Part shown: one piece after another, positions 8,822-17,606 of the stretch
How positions within the stretch are numbered: position 1 is the first letter of the stretch
How the letters are laid out: every line of letters starts with the position of its first letter
Assembly (NCBI RefSeq): GCF_041904905.1
Contig: NZ_JAYRMI010000014.1
Coordinates: forward strand, 1 to 63,177
Direction of reading: 5' to 3'
Source of the DNA: Zoogloea sp041904905
GTDB taxonomy: Bacteria > Pseudomonadota > Gammaproteobacteria > Burkholderiales > Rhodocyclaceae
DNA: 63,177 nt
Made by a program: the position numbers and the translations under genes
The notes under the pieces: generated by a model
What the model was told of the DNA's origin: nothing
The model's input: the letters and a program-made list of their open reading frames with translations, nothing else
Databases searched by the model: none

Positions 8822-10006
8822 TCAGCCGTTGAAGCGCGCCTCGAGGGCGGCGATGGCGGGAAGGGTCTTGCCTTCGAGGAACTCGAGGAAGGCGCCGCCG
8901 CCGGTGGAGATGTAGCCCACGTCATCGGCGATGTGGAACTTGGCGATGGCCGCCAGGGTGTCGCCGCCGCCGGCGATGGAGAAGGCTTCGGAGTGGGCGA
9001 TGGCGGAGGCCATCATCTTGGTGCCGCCGGCGAACTGGGGCAGCTCGAACACGCCGACCGGGCCGTTCCAGACGATGGTGCCGGCGTTGGCGATGATCTG
9101 CGACAGCTGGGCCGCGGCCTTCGGGCCGACGTCGAGGATGCGGTCGTGGGGGCCGACTTCATCGACGGAGACCTTGTTGGCGCGGGCCATGGCGGAGACT
9201 TCGTCGGCCACCACCACGTCTTCGGGCAGCGGCACGGCGGCGCCACGGGCCTTCATCATGTCCATGATGGCCTGGGCTTCCTTGACCAGCTCGGGCTCGG
9301 CCAGGGATTCGCCGATGCGCTTGCCGGAGGCCAGCAGGAAGGTGTTGGCGATGCCGCCGCCGACGATCAGCTGGTCCACCTTGTCGGCCAGCGACTTGAG
9401 GATGGTGAGCTTGGACGACACCTTGGAGCCGCCGACGATGGCCACCAGCGGGCGGGCCGGGGCGTGCAGGGCCTTGCCCAACGCGTCGATCTCGGCGCCC
9501 ATCAGGATGCCGGCGCAAGCCACCGGGGCGAAGCGGGCGATGCCGTGGGTGGTGGCTTCGGCGCGGTGGGCGGTGCCGAACGCGTCGTTCACGTAGACGT
9601 CGCACAGGGCGGCCATCTTGCGGGCCAGCTCTTCGTTGTCCTTCTTCTCGCCCTTGTTGCAGCGGCAGTTCTCCAGCAGCACGACTTCGCCCGGGGCGAC
9701 TTCAAAGCCGCCGTCGACCCAGTTCTGGATCAGGCGCACCGGCTTGCCCAGCAGCTGGCCCAGGCGCACGGCCACGGGGGCCAGGGTGTCGTCGGCCTTC
9801 AGCTCGCCTTCGGTCGGGCGGCCCAGGTGGGAGGTGACCATCACCGCGGCGCCGCCTTCGAGGGCGTAGCGGATGGACGGGATGGAGGCGCGGATGCGGG
9901 TGTCTTCGGTGATGTTGCCGGCGTCGTCCTGGGGCACGTTCAGGTCGGCACGGATGAAGACGCGCTTGCCCTTGACGTCGAGATCGGTGAGTTTCTTGAC
10001 TTGCAT
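8822..10006 (-). CDS. pgk: Phosphoglycerate kinase
   Basis: Cytosolic enzyme of glycolysis/gluconeogenesis and the Calvin cycle, interconverting 1,3-bisphosphoglycerate + ADP and 3-phosphoglycerate + ATP. The 394 residues match the bacterial family length. The N-terminal substrate motif R-A-D-L-N-V-P (about 19-25), the G-G-S-K-V-S-S-K hinge motif and the C-terminal nucleotide-site G-G-G-D-T segment are all visible. It is the last gene of a minus-strand tkt-gap-pgk set; the 66-bp gap to gap contains a hairpin, and a TTCG terminator follows pgk. Confidence 0.97.
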   Translation of the reverse strand: MQVKKLTDLDVKGKRVFIRADLNVPQDDAGNITEDTRIRASIPSIRYALEGGAAVMVTSHLGRPTEGELKADDTLAPVAVRLGQLLGKPVRLIQNWVDGGFEVAPGEVVLLENCRCNKGEKKDNEELARKMAALCDVYVNDAFGTAHRAEATTHGIARFAPVACAGILMGAEIDALGKALHAPARPLVAIVGGSKVSSKLTILKSLADKVDQLIVGGGIANTFLLASGKRIGESLAEPELVKEAQAIMDMMKARGAAVPLPEDVVVADEVSAMARANKVSVDEVGPHDRILDVGPKAAAQLSQIIANAGTIVWNGPVGVFELPQFAGGTKMMASAIAHSEAFSIAGGGDTLAAIAKFHIADDVGYISTGGGAFLEFLEGKTLPAIAALEARFNG

Positions 10007-10037
10007 GGTGATGTTCTTCGAGGCTTCGGAATGAAAA

Positions 10038-10059
10038 ACGCCCCGCGCAGGCGGGGCGT
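10038..10059 (-). terminator. Hairpin with T tract between gap and pgk
   Basis: Read on the minus strand: a perfect 9-bp stem with a 4-base loop, then TTTTCATT. It sits between the gap stop and the pgk start, so it is a full or partial terminator that would lower pgk transcription relative to gap. Confidence 0.7.
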
Positions 10060-10072
10060 CGAAACAACAGGC

Positions 10073-11101
10073 TTACTTGGCGTTGACGTAGGCGCGGGCC
10101 GCGTCGAGCATGCGGCAGGAGTAGCCCCACTCGTTGTCGTACCAGGCCAGCACCTTGACCAGCACGGAGCCGTCTTCACCCTTGATGACGCGGGTCTGGG
10201 TGGCGTCGAAGGTGGAGGAGACGGTGGTGTGGTTGAAGTCGGAGGAGACCAGCGGCTCGTTGTTGACGGCCAGGATGCCCTTCAGCGGGCCGTTGGCCGC
10301 GGCGGTCATCAGTGCGTTGATCTCTTCCTTGGTGGTGGCGCGCTCGGCGGTGAAGGTGAGGTCAACCAGCGAGACGTTGATGGTCGGCACGCGCAGGGCG
10401 AAGCCATCCACCTTGCCAACCAGCTGCGGCAGCACCAGGCCGACGGCCTTGGCGGCGCCGGTCTTGGTCGGGATGATGTTGGCGGCGGCGGCGCGGGCGC
10501 GGCGCAGATCCTTGTGACGGACGTCCACGGTCACCTGGTCGTTGGTGTAGGCGTGGATGGTGGTCATCAGGCCCTGCTTGATGCCGACGCTGTCGGCCAG
10601 GATCTTGGCGACCGGGGCCAGGCAGTTGGTGGTGCAGGAGGCGTTGGAGACGACGGTCATGTCGGCACGCAGCGCTTCTTCGTTGACGCCCATCACGATG
10701 GTGGTGTCCACGTCGTCACCGCCCGGGGCGGAGATCAGCACGCGCTTGGCGCCCTGGTCGAGCAGCGCCTGGGCCTTAGCCTTGGTGGTGTAGGCGCCGG
10801 TGCACTCGAGCAGCACGTCCACGCCGTGGGAGCCCCAATTGACGCCCTTCGGATCCTTGGTGGAGTAGAACGGGATCTTCTTGCCGTCGATGATGATGAC
10901 GTTGTCGCCTTCGGTTTCGACGGAGGTCGCAAAGCGGCCGTGGGTGGTGTCGTACTTGAGCAGGTGGGCATTGGTGGCCAGATCGCCGGAGGCGTTGATG
11001 GCGACCACTTCGAATTCGTTCTGCAGACCTTGCTCGTAAATGGCGCGCAGCGTGCAGCGACCGATACGACCGAAACCATTGATGGCAACTTTGATGCTCA
11101 T
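10073..11101 (-). CDS. gap: Type I glyceraldehyde-3-phosphate dehydrogenase
   Basis: Oxidises glyceraldehyde-3-phosphate to 1,3-bisphosphoglycerate with NAD(P)+, or the reverse. Length of 342 residues. The N-terminal Rossmann motif G-F-G-R-I-G-R and the catalytic A-S-C-T-T-N-C motif (Cys near residue 155) are intact, and the C-terminal W-Y-D-N-E-W-G motif is present. A GGGAG ribosome site precedes the start. It lies between tkt and pgk on the same strand. The cofactor choice cannot be settled by eye, so an autotrophic (CbbG-like) role is possible but unproven. Confidence 0.96.
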   Translation of the reverse strand: MSIKVAINGFGRIGRCTLRAIYEQGLQNEFEVVAINASGDLATNAHLLKYDTTHGRFATSVETEGDNVIIIDGKKIPFYSTKDPKGVNWGSHGVDVLLECTGAYTTKAKAQALLDQGAKRVLISAPGGDDVDTTIVMGVNEEALRADMTVVSNASCTTNCLAPVAKILADSVGIKQGLMTTIHAYTNDQVTVDVRHKDLRRARAAAANIIPTKTGAAKAVGLVLPQLVGKVDGFALRVPTINVSLVDLTFTAERATTKEEINALMTAAANGPLKGILAVNNEPLVSSDFNHTTVSSTFDATQTRVIKGEDGSVLVKVLAWYDNEWGYSCRMLDAARAYVNAK

Positions 11102-11148
11102 CGAGCCTTCTCCCTAGTTAATTACACAAAACCGAAATCATGTTGCTT

Positions 11149-11169
11149 GCGGTGCCCGGGGGGCGCCGC
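11149..11169 (-). terminator. Possible stem-loop between tkt and gap
   Basis: A 9-bp stem (one G-T pair) with a 3-base loop lies in the 91-bp gap between tkt and gap. There is no T tract on the minus strand, so it may be an mRNA-processing structure rather than a terminator. Confidence 0.3.
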
Positions 11170-11192
11170 GCTTGTACTGTGGCGCGCCTGGA

Positions 11193-13223
11193 TCAGGCGA
11201 GCACCTTCTTGACCGCCGCGACGACGGCCTCGGCGGTGATGCCGAAATACTTGAACAACTCGCCGGCCGGGGCCGATTCGCCGAAGCGGTCGAGGCCGAT
11301 GACCTCGCCGTCGAGGCCCACGTACTTGCGCCAGCCGTCGGTGACGCCGGCTTCCACGGCCACGCGGGGCAGGCCCTTGGGCAGCACGGCGGCGCGGTAG
11401 GCGGCATCCTGGCGGTCGAAGACGTTGGTGCTGGGCATCGACACCACGCGCACGGCCACGCCATCAATGGCAAGCTGCTTCTGGGCGGCCAGCGCGAGGG
11501 CCACTTCTGAGCCGGTCGCTATGATAACGGCTTGAGCTGCGGCCGGCTGTGACGCATTGCCCGCTTCGGACAACACGTAACCGCCACGGCGGATGTCGGC
11601 AAGCTGCTGGGCGCTGCGCGGCTGGAAGGGCAGGTTCTGGCGCGAGAAGGCCAGCGCGCTGGGGCCGCTGGCGCGTTCGATGGCGCAGGCCCAGGCAACT
11701 GCCGATTCGGCAGTGTCGCAGGGGCGCCAGACGTCCATGTTGGGGATCAGGCGCAGGGTGGCGGTCTGCTCGACCGGCTGGTGGGTCGGGCCGTCTTCGC
11801 CAAGGCCGATGGAGTCGTGGGTGAACACGAAGATCTGGCGCACCTTCATCAGCGCCGCCATGCGCAGGGCGTTGCGGGCGTACTCGCTGAACATCAGGAA
11901 GGTGGCGGTGTAGGGCACCAGGCCGCCGTGCAGCGCGATGCCGTTGGCGATGGCCGCCATGCCGAACTCGCGCACGCCGTAGTAGACGTAGTTGCCGCCG
12001 GTGCTGCGGGAGACGCCCTTGGCGCCGGACCACAGGGTGAGGTTGGAGCCGGCCAGGTCGGCCGAGCCGCCGAGGAGTTCGGGCAGCTTGGGCGCGAAGG
12101 CTTCGATGCTGTTCTGGCTGGCCTTGCGGGTGGCGATGGTCTCGCCCTTTTCGGTGACCTTGGCGAGCACGGCATCGACGTGGGCAGCCCAGTCGGCGGG
12201 CAGTTCGCCGGCCATGCGGCGGGTGAATTCGGCGGCGAGTTCGGGGAACTCGGCGGCGTAGGCGGCGAAGCGGGTGTTCCAGTCGGCCTCGAAAGCGGCG
12301 CCCTTGGCCTTGGCGTCCCAGGCTTCGTACACGTCGGCCGGGATTTCGAAGGGTGGGTGGTTCCAGCCGATGTAGGCGCGGGCGGCTTCGATTTCGGCGG
12401 CACCCAGCGGGGCGCCGTGGACGTCGTGGCTGTCCTGCTTGTTGGGGCTGCCGGCGCCGATGATGGTCTTGCAGCAGATCAGCGAGGGCTTGCCGGTTTC
12501 AAGCTGGGCGGCCTTCAGGGCGGCCTCGATCTCGACCGGGTCGTGGCCCTGGACGTCGCGCACCACATGCCAGCCGTAGGCCTCGAAGCGCTTCGGGGTG
12601 TCGTCGGTGAACCAGCCCTCGACGTGGCCGTCGATGGAGATGTTGTTGTCGTCGTAGAAGGCGATCAGCTTGCCCAGGCCCCAGGTGCCGGCCAGCGAAC
12701 AGGCTTCGTGGGAGATGCCTTCCATCAGGCAGCCGTCGCCCAGGAAGACGTAGGTGTGGTGATCGACGACGGTGTGGCCGGGGCGGTTGAAGTCGGCGGC
12801 GAGGATCTTCTCGGCCAGCGCCATGCCCACCGCGTTGGTGATGCCCTGGCCGAGCGGGCCGGTGGTGGTCTCGACGCCGGGGGTGTAGCCGACTTCCGGG
12901 TGGCCCGGGGTCTTGCTGTGGAGCTGGCGGAATGCCTTCAGGTCGTCGATGGACAGATCGTAGCCGGTGAGGTGGAGCAGGGCGTAGATCAGCATCGAGC
13001 CGTGGCCGTTGGACTGGACGAAGCGGTCGCGGTCGGCCCACTTGGGATTGGCCGGGTTGTGGCGCAGATGGCGGCGCCACAGGACTTCGGCAATTTCGGC
13101 CATGCCCATCGGGGCACCGGGGTGGCCGGAGTTGGCTTTCTGGACGGCGTCCATGGCCAGCGCGCGAATCGCGCCGGTCAGGGGGTTGAAGACGGGCGGC
13201 TTGACATTACGCGAAGAAGACAT
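11193..13223 (-). CDS. tkt: Transketolase
   Basis: ThDP-dependent cytosolic enzyme moving two-carbon units between sugar phosphates in the pentose-phosphate and Calvin cycles. The 676 residues match the family. The N-terminal H-x-G-x-P motif (H-P-G-A-P), the ThDP/Mg motif G-D-G-C-L-M-E-G...N-N and the pyrimidine-domain segment with L-G-E-D-G-P-T-H-Q-P are visible. First gene of the tkt-gap-pgk set. Its upstream region (13224-13397) is shared divergently with the lipoprotein gene and should hold both promoters; a GATAAT at 13266-13271 on the minus strand is a weak -10 candidate. Confidence 0.97.
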   Translation of the reverse strand: MSSSRNVKPPVFNPLTGAIRALAMDAVQKANSGHPGAPMGMAEIAEVLWRRHLRHNPANPKWADRDRFVQSNGHGSMLIYALLHLTGYDLSIDDLKAFRQLHSKTPGHPEVGYTPGVETTTGPLGQGITNAVGMALAEKILAADFNRPGHTVVDHHTYVFLGDGCLMEGISHEACSLAGTWGLGKLIAFYDDNNISIDGHVEGWFTDDTPKRFEAYGWHVVRDVQGHDPVEIEAALKAAQLETGKPSLICCKTIIGAGSPNKQDSHDVHGAPLGAAEIEAARAYIGWNHPPFEIPADVYEAWDAKAKGAAFEADWNTRFAAYAAEFPELAAEFTRRMAGELPADWAAHVDAVLAKVTEKGETIATRKASQNSIEAFAPKLPELLGGSADLAGSNLTLWSGAKGVSRSTGGNYVYYGVREFGMAAIANGIALHGGLVPYTATFLMFSEYARNALRMAALMKVRQIFVFTHDSIGLGEDGPTHQPVEQTATLRLIPNMDVWRPCDTAESAVAWACAIERASGPSALAFSRQNLPFQPRSAQQLADIRRGGYVLSEAGNASQPAAAQAVIIATGSEVALALAAQKQLAIDGVAVRVVSMPSTNVFDRQDAAYRAAVLPKGLPRVAVEAGVTDGWRKYVGLDGEVIGLDRFGESAPAGELFKYFGITAEAVVAAVKKVLA

Positions 13224-13397
13224 CGGGGAACCTTCGGCCGGGGAGAGCGGCGCGCAAAGACTGCGATTATCTTTGATTTCCGGGGACTTGGGTAGCCTTG
13301 GTGGCGTGAATCGCCCCTGTCGGCGCCGTCACGGCCGGCGTCGGGAAAGTCCGGCATAATCCCGAGTTGCTCACATTTTCTTACAGCTGCCCCGCCG

Positions 13398-14783
13398 ATG
13401 CGCCTGCTCTCCCGGACGACCGCGCTGGTCCTTGTTCTGGCCGCCCTGCTGCTGGGCGGCTGTGGCGGCATGAAGTACACCGTCGACGATGGCCGCAAGG
13501 TCAATGAGACCTTGCTGGGCAACCTGCGCGCCCTGGGGCACGGCGAGCGCGCGCTGCGGCCGGCCATCGTGCGCTCGGCGGCGCTGAAGGACCCGGATTG
13601 CAGCCATCAGTGGGAGCTGCCCTTCAGCGTGGCGACGAGCTACGAGTGGGACGAGGACGACCGGGTGGCGTGGGTGCGCGCGCTGCAGGTGGATGAGCGC
13701 CTTACCGTGGTGGCCGCCGCGCCGGACATCGGCCTCGCGCCCGGCGACAAGCTCGTCGAACTCAAGGGCTACAAGAAGAACGACGCCAACAAGATGCTGG
13801 CCGAACTCGCCGAACTGCGCGACGACGGTGAGCCTTTTCCGGTCAAGACGGCCGCCGGCAAGACGGTGACGATCAAGCCTCTGCAGGTGTGCCGCGGCTA
13901 CACCCGTCTGGCGCCGCCGGTCACGCCCGGCTACCAGGATTTCCACTGGCTGATGAGCATTCATCCGCTGGAGATCTTCGGCCCCCAGATCACGCCGGAC
14001 GAGGCGCTGTGGATGGTGCTGTGGACCCAGGGCCTCTCCGAAGAGGGCGGGGCGCGGATGAAGACCTACCACTACAGCAAGGAGATCGTGTCGACCCTGT
14101 TCGAGATCGCCTCGCTGGCGACCGGCCTCAACGCCGCGGCCCAGGCGGCCAAGGTGGCGGCCAACCAGGCGGCCCAGGCGGCCGCGGCAGCGGCGGCCAA
14201 ATCGGCGTCCGAGGCGGCGGCCAAGCAGGCCCTGCAGGAGGCCGCCAGGAAGATCGCCGAACAGGCCGCCCAGGATTACGTGCAGAAGGTGGGCGAGGAG
14301 GTGGTCAAGTCGGTGGGGCGACAGGCCGGCAACGTGCTGCGGGACACCTTCATGGCGCGGATGGGGATGGCGGTGTCGAGCCTGTCGTGGGTGGCGACCA
14401 CCGCCTTCGACGACGCCGACCGCTGGGCCTACGACCGCATCGGCAGGCTGGGCGGCGACCCGCTGGCGGGGGCCAGCCTGCACCAGAAGCTCCTCGACCG
14501 GAACCGCATCAGCAACGTCTTCGTGCTGGACGAGGAGCGGCTGGCCAAGCTGATCGAGCTGGCCCGTCAGACCCAGCGCGAAGAAATGCTGGCTGCCATC
14601 CTCAAGGGGGCGTCGCTGGAGGCGTTTACCCTCAAGCTCTCCGACCTGCCCAGCGCCTCCGACGACACCGGCGGCATGGCGCTCCACTCGGATGGCGAGG
14701 AGATCAAGCCGCCGTCCGGCGTCGGCCAGACCGGCCTGATCGATGCAATGCTGAGGATGCCCCTTGAGTCGGGCGACGATTGA
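13398..14783 (+). CDS. Lipoprotein of unknown function with PDZ-like segment
   Basis: Protein of 461 residues. The signal peptide ends in a lipobox L-G-G-C with Cys22 as the lipidation site. Residues of about 100-165 include G-L-A-P-G-D-K-L-V-E-L-K-G, a PDZ-like pattern. Residues of about 235-320 form an Ala/Gln/Lys-rich helical, probably coiled-coil stretch. I do not recognise a family. The stop lies 3 bp before the start of the MORN gene, so the two are very likely translated together. Probable role: envelope scaffold or structural lipoprotein. Confidence 0.7.
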   Translation: MRLLSRTTALVLVLAALLLGGCGGMKYTVDDGRKVNETLLGNLRALGHGERALRPAIVRSAALKDPDCSHQWELPFSVATSYEWDEDDRVAWVRALQVDERLTVVAAAPDIGLAPGDKLVELKGYKKNDANKMLAELAELRDDGEPFPVKTAAGKTVTIKPLQVCRGYTRLAPPVTPGYQDFHWLMSIHPLEIFGPQITPDEALWMVLWTQGLSEEGGARMKTYHYSKEIVSTLFEIASLATGLNAAAQAAKVAANQAAQAAAAAAAKSASEAAAKQALQEAARKIAEQAAQDYVQKVGEEVVKSVGRQAGNVLRDTFMARMGMAVSSLSWVATTAFDDADRWAYDRIGRLGGDPLAGASLHQKLLDRNRISNVFVLDEERLAKLIELARQTQREEMLAAILKGASLEAFTLKLSDLPSASDDTGGMALHSDGEEIKPPSGVGQTGLIDAMLRMPLESGDD

Positions 14784-14786
14784 GCG

Positions 14787-16541
14787 ATGAAGAAGATCCG
14801 AATCCTTGAGGTGACGGCCGCGCTGGCCTTCTCGACGCTGGGCGCTGCGTTGGCCCAGACTCCGCCGCCGGCCTCGATGCCCGACGACTCGGGCAGTCAG
14901 CCGGATTGCCCGGCGGCCATGCAGCAGGCCGAGCTGGCCTTCGAGCGGGGCCAGCAGGTGGCCGCCGCCAAGCGCTGGAAGGACGCCCAGCCCCTGCTGG
15001 CCGAGGCCGGCAGCGCCTTCCTGAACATCGCCACCCACTGCCCGGCGCTGGCGGCCCAGGCCAACCGGCAGGGCGACCGGGCCACCGCGCTGCTCAAGCA
15101 GGCCGAGGCGGCGTCGAGTCACCAGAGCGAATGCCTGCCGCGCCTCGACAAGGCCCTCGACCTGGAGGTGAAGGTGGCGGCGGCGCGGGGTGACAAGGGC
15201 GATCCGGCCCAGCTCGAACGCCTGCTCGCCGACGCTGAAAATGTGTGGCGGGAGGCGGCCGACCTGTGCCAGTCGCCCCACAAGGAGAAAGCCGAGAAGA
15301 GCCTCGCCGCCACGGTGCGCGCCCGTGCGGCCAACGCCGAGCTGCTCAGCGCCGGCCCCGCCTGCGACGCCGCCTGGAAGAGCGCCACCTCGCTGGGCGA
15401 TTACGCCCGCGCGGCCTGGAAGGAGAAGCGCTGGGACGACGCCGCGTCGCTCTACAGCAAGGCCGTGCTGGCCTGGGAGGGCGCCGCCGACAAGTGCGCC
15501 GGCAGCCGCCAGACCCAGGCCCTGCGCAAGGTCGAGCAGACCCAGATCGACGCCCACAACGCCGAACACTGCGGCCCGCTGTGGGATGCCGCCACCGACC
15601 AGAGCCAGCAACTGCGCACCGCCGGCCCGGCGGTGTCGGCCACCGAGAAGGACGTGCTGTCGGTGCGGTCCGAGGTGGCCTGGCGCGACGCGGTGATCCA
15701 GTGCCGCGGCAACCCCCAGAGCCTCGCCCGCACCAACGCCGACGCCATCGCCCGGGAGCGCGGCACGCCGCTGCCCCAGAACGCCATGGCCCTCTACGGC
15801 AGCCGCAAGGCGCCGCCGCCGGCCATCGTCACCAACCAGCCGGTGGTGACGCCGGTGGTCGCCGCGCCGGCCCAGGCCCTTGCCGCTGCCGCGCCTGGGG
15901 TGAAGCCGCCTGTCGCCACGCCTGCCCCGGCGACGGCCCCGGCCGCCACCGCAGCGCCCGCACCTGCGGCCACCCCCGCCCCGGCGGCCGCCGCAGCGCC
16001 AGCCGCGCCCCCCGGCGAGGTGGTGCTGGTGGCCGGCGACACCACCTACCGCGGCGCCTTCGCGCTGGATCGCCAGAGCGGCGCGGTGAGCGGCACCGGC
16101 ACCGTCGAATGGACCAACGGCGAACGCTACGTGGGCACCCTGGTGAATGGTCGCAAGCACGGCAAGGGGCGCTTCGAATGGGTGGGCGGCCAGTGGTACG
16201 AAGGCGACTGGGTGGAGGATCAGGCGGTCGGCTACGGGGTGATCCGCTTTGCCGGCGGCAACCGCTACGAAGGGGCGGTGAAGGACGGCGAGCCCAGCGG
16301 CCGCGGCTCCCAGGTGTTCCCCAGCGGCGACCGCTACACCGGCGACTTCCAGCGCGGGGTCTTCCATGGCCAGGGCAGTTATGTCTGGAAGAACGGCAAC
16401 CGCTACGAGGGGGCCTGGAACATGGGCCGCAAGCACGGCCAGGGCCGTCTCACGTGGTCGAGCGGCGACGGCTGGGAGGGGGAGTTCCAGAACGATCAGC
16501 AGACCGACAAGGGCAAGAACCTCACCGCCTCGGCCAAGTAA
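14787..16541 (+). CDS. Exported MORN-repeat protein
   Basis: Protein of 584 residues with a signal peptide (cleavage near A-L-A, about residue 23). Residues of about 30-330 are helical and Cys-containing without a clear family. An Ala/Pro-rich linker of about 60 residues follows. The C-terminal 150 residues hold six MORN-like units with the G-x-Y-x-G-x-W/F-x-x-G-x-x-H-G-x-G pattern. MORN repeats are extended beta-hairpins that bind lipid or protein and act as rulers or scaffolds. The gene follows the lipoprotein gene by 3 bp and ends at a bidirectional terminator, so the pair is a self-contained two-gene unit. Function unknown. Confidence 0.75.
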   Translation: MKKIRILEVTAALAFSTLGAALAQTPPPASMPDDSGSQPDCPAAMQQAELAFERGQQVAAAKRWKDAQPLLAEAGSAFLNIATHCPALAAQANRQGDRATALLKQAEAASSHQSECLPRLDKALDLEVKVAAARGDKGDPAQLERLLADAENVWREAADLCQSPHKEKAEKSLAATVRARAANAELLSAGPACDAAWKSATSLGDYARAAWKEKRWDDAASLYSKAVLAWEGAADKCAGSRQTQALRKVEQTQIDAHNAEHCGPLWDAATDQSQQLRTAGPAVSATEKDVLSVRSEVAWRDAVIQCRGNPQSLARTNADAIARERGTPLPQNAMALYGSRKAPPPAIVTNQPVVTPVVAAPAQALAAAAPGVKPPVATPAPATAPAATAAPAPAATPAPAAAAAPAAPPGEVVLVAGDTTYRGAFALDRQSGAVSGTGTVEWTNGERYVGTLVNGRKHGKGRFEWVGGQWYEGDWVEDQAVGYGVIRFAGGNRYEGAVKDGEPSGRGSQVFPSGDRYTGDFQRGVFHGQGSYVWKNGNRYEGAWNMGRKHGQGRLTWSSGDGWEGEFQNDQQTDKGKNLTASAK

Positions 16542-16561
16542 GGCGGGGCGTGGAAATGAAA

Positions 16562-16583
16562 CGGGGCAGCCGCGGCTGCCCCG
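16562..16583. terminator. Bidirectional terminator between MORN and phosphoribulokinase genes
   Basis: A perfect 9-bp GC-rich stem around CGCG. On the plus strand it is followed by TCGTCGTTTTA, on the minus strand by TTTCATTT. It separates two convergent genes. Confidence 0.8.
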
Positions 16584-16602
16584 TCGTCGTTTTAGGCGGG
16601 CG

Positions 16603-17478
16603 TCACACCCACTGGCGACGGCGCTCCATCAGCTTCCAGATCAGCGGGGTGAGGATCAGCTGCATCGCCAGATCGAGCTTGCCGCCGGGCACCACGATGG
16701 TGTTGGCGCGGGACATGAAGCTGCCGTCGATCATCCGCAGCAGGTAGGGGAAATCCACCCCCCGCGGGTCGCGGAAACGGATGATGACCATCGACTCGTC
16801 GGCGGTGGGGATGTCGCGGGCGATGAAGGGGTTCGACGTGTCCACCATCGGCACCCGCTGGAAGTTGATGTGGGTGTGGGAGAACTGCGGCACGATGTAA
16901 TGCACGTAGTCGTGCATCCGGCGCAGGATGGTTTCCTGCACCGCCTCGAGGGAGTAGCCGCGGGTCTTGGTGTCCCGGTGGATCTTTTGTATCCACTCCA
17001 GGTTGGTGATTGGAACGACGCCGATCAGCAGGTCGGCGTGGCGGCAGATGTTCACCTTGTCGGTGATGACCGCGCCGTGCAGGCCTTCGTAGAACAGGCA
17101 GTCGGTGTCGGGGGGGATGTCTTCCCAGGGGGTGAAGCTGCCCACTTTGAGCCCGCGGCGGGCGGCCTCCTCGGGGTGGTGGAGGTAGTGGCGGCGCCGG
17201 CCGCCGCCCGATTCGCCGTAGGTGCGGAAGAGCTGTTCGAGTTCTTCGAGCAGGTTGGCCTCCGGCCCGAAGTGGCTGATCCCGCGCAGGCCCTTGCTCT
17301 CGGCGTCGATGATGAGTTCGCGGATCTCGTCGCGGGTGTAGCGGTGGAAGCTGTCGCCTTCGATGATGGCGGCGTTCACCTTCTCGCGCCAGAAGATGCC
17401 TTCGAAGGTGTGCTTCACGGTCGTGGTGCCCGAGCCGGACGAGCCGGTCACGACGACGATGGGGTGCTTCATGGACAT
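16603..17478 (-). CDS. prkB: Phosphoribulokinase (class I, PrkB/CbbP type)
   Basis: Phosphorylates ribulose 5-phosphate to ribulose 1,5-bisphosphate with ATP. The start at 17478 is chosen because a TGGAG site precedes it; the extra 13 residues upstream have no support. The 291 residues match bacterial class I enzymes. The P-loop variant G-S-S-G-S-G-T-T-T (about residues 10-18), the E-G-D-S-F-H-R acceptor segment and H-F-G-P-E-A-N are all typical. No RuBisCO gene is in the window, so it may serve a Calvin cycle encoded elsewhere or be the orphan PrkB known from many non-autotrophs. It lies 3.4 kb from tkt-gap-pgk. Confidence 0.9.
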   Translation of the reverse strand: MSMKHPIVVVTGSSGSGTTTVKHTFEGIFWREKVNAAIIEGDSFHRYTRDEIRELIIDAESKGLRGISHFGPEANLLEELEQLFRTYGESGGGRRRHYLHHPEEAARRGLKVGSFTPWEDIPPDTDCLFYEGLHGAVITDKVNICRHADLLIGVVPITNLEWIQKIHRDTKTRGYSLEAVQETILRRMHDYVHYIVPQFSHTHINFQRVPMVDTSNPFIARDIPTADESMVIIRFRDPRGVDFPYLLRMIDGSFMSRANTIVVPGGKLDLAMQLILTPLIWKLMERRRQWV

Positions 17479-17606
17479 GGATTGCTCCAGAAAATGAGTG
17501 TTTTTGGAGCAGGCCACGGGGGCATGAGCTGTTCCAAAAGCACTCCAGCTACGTTCTGGAGCGGCGATGCCGATTCAGCAAAATTCGTGCCGCGTCTCCC
17601 GGCGGG

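Noticed and set aside
13371..16436. 1021-codon open frame on the minus strand
   Set aside because: Antisense to the lipoprotein and MORN genes, which have signal peptides and recognisable repeats.
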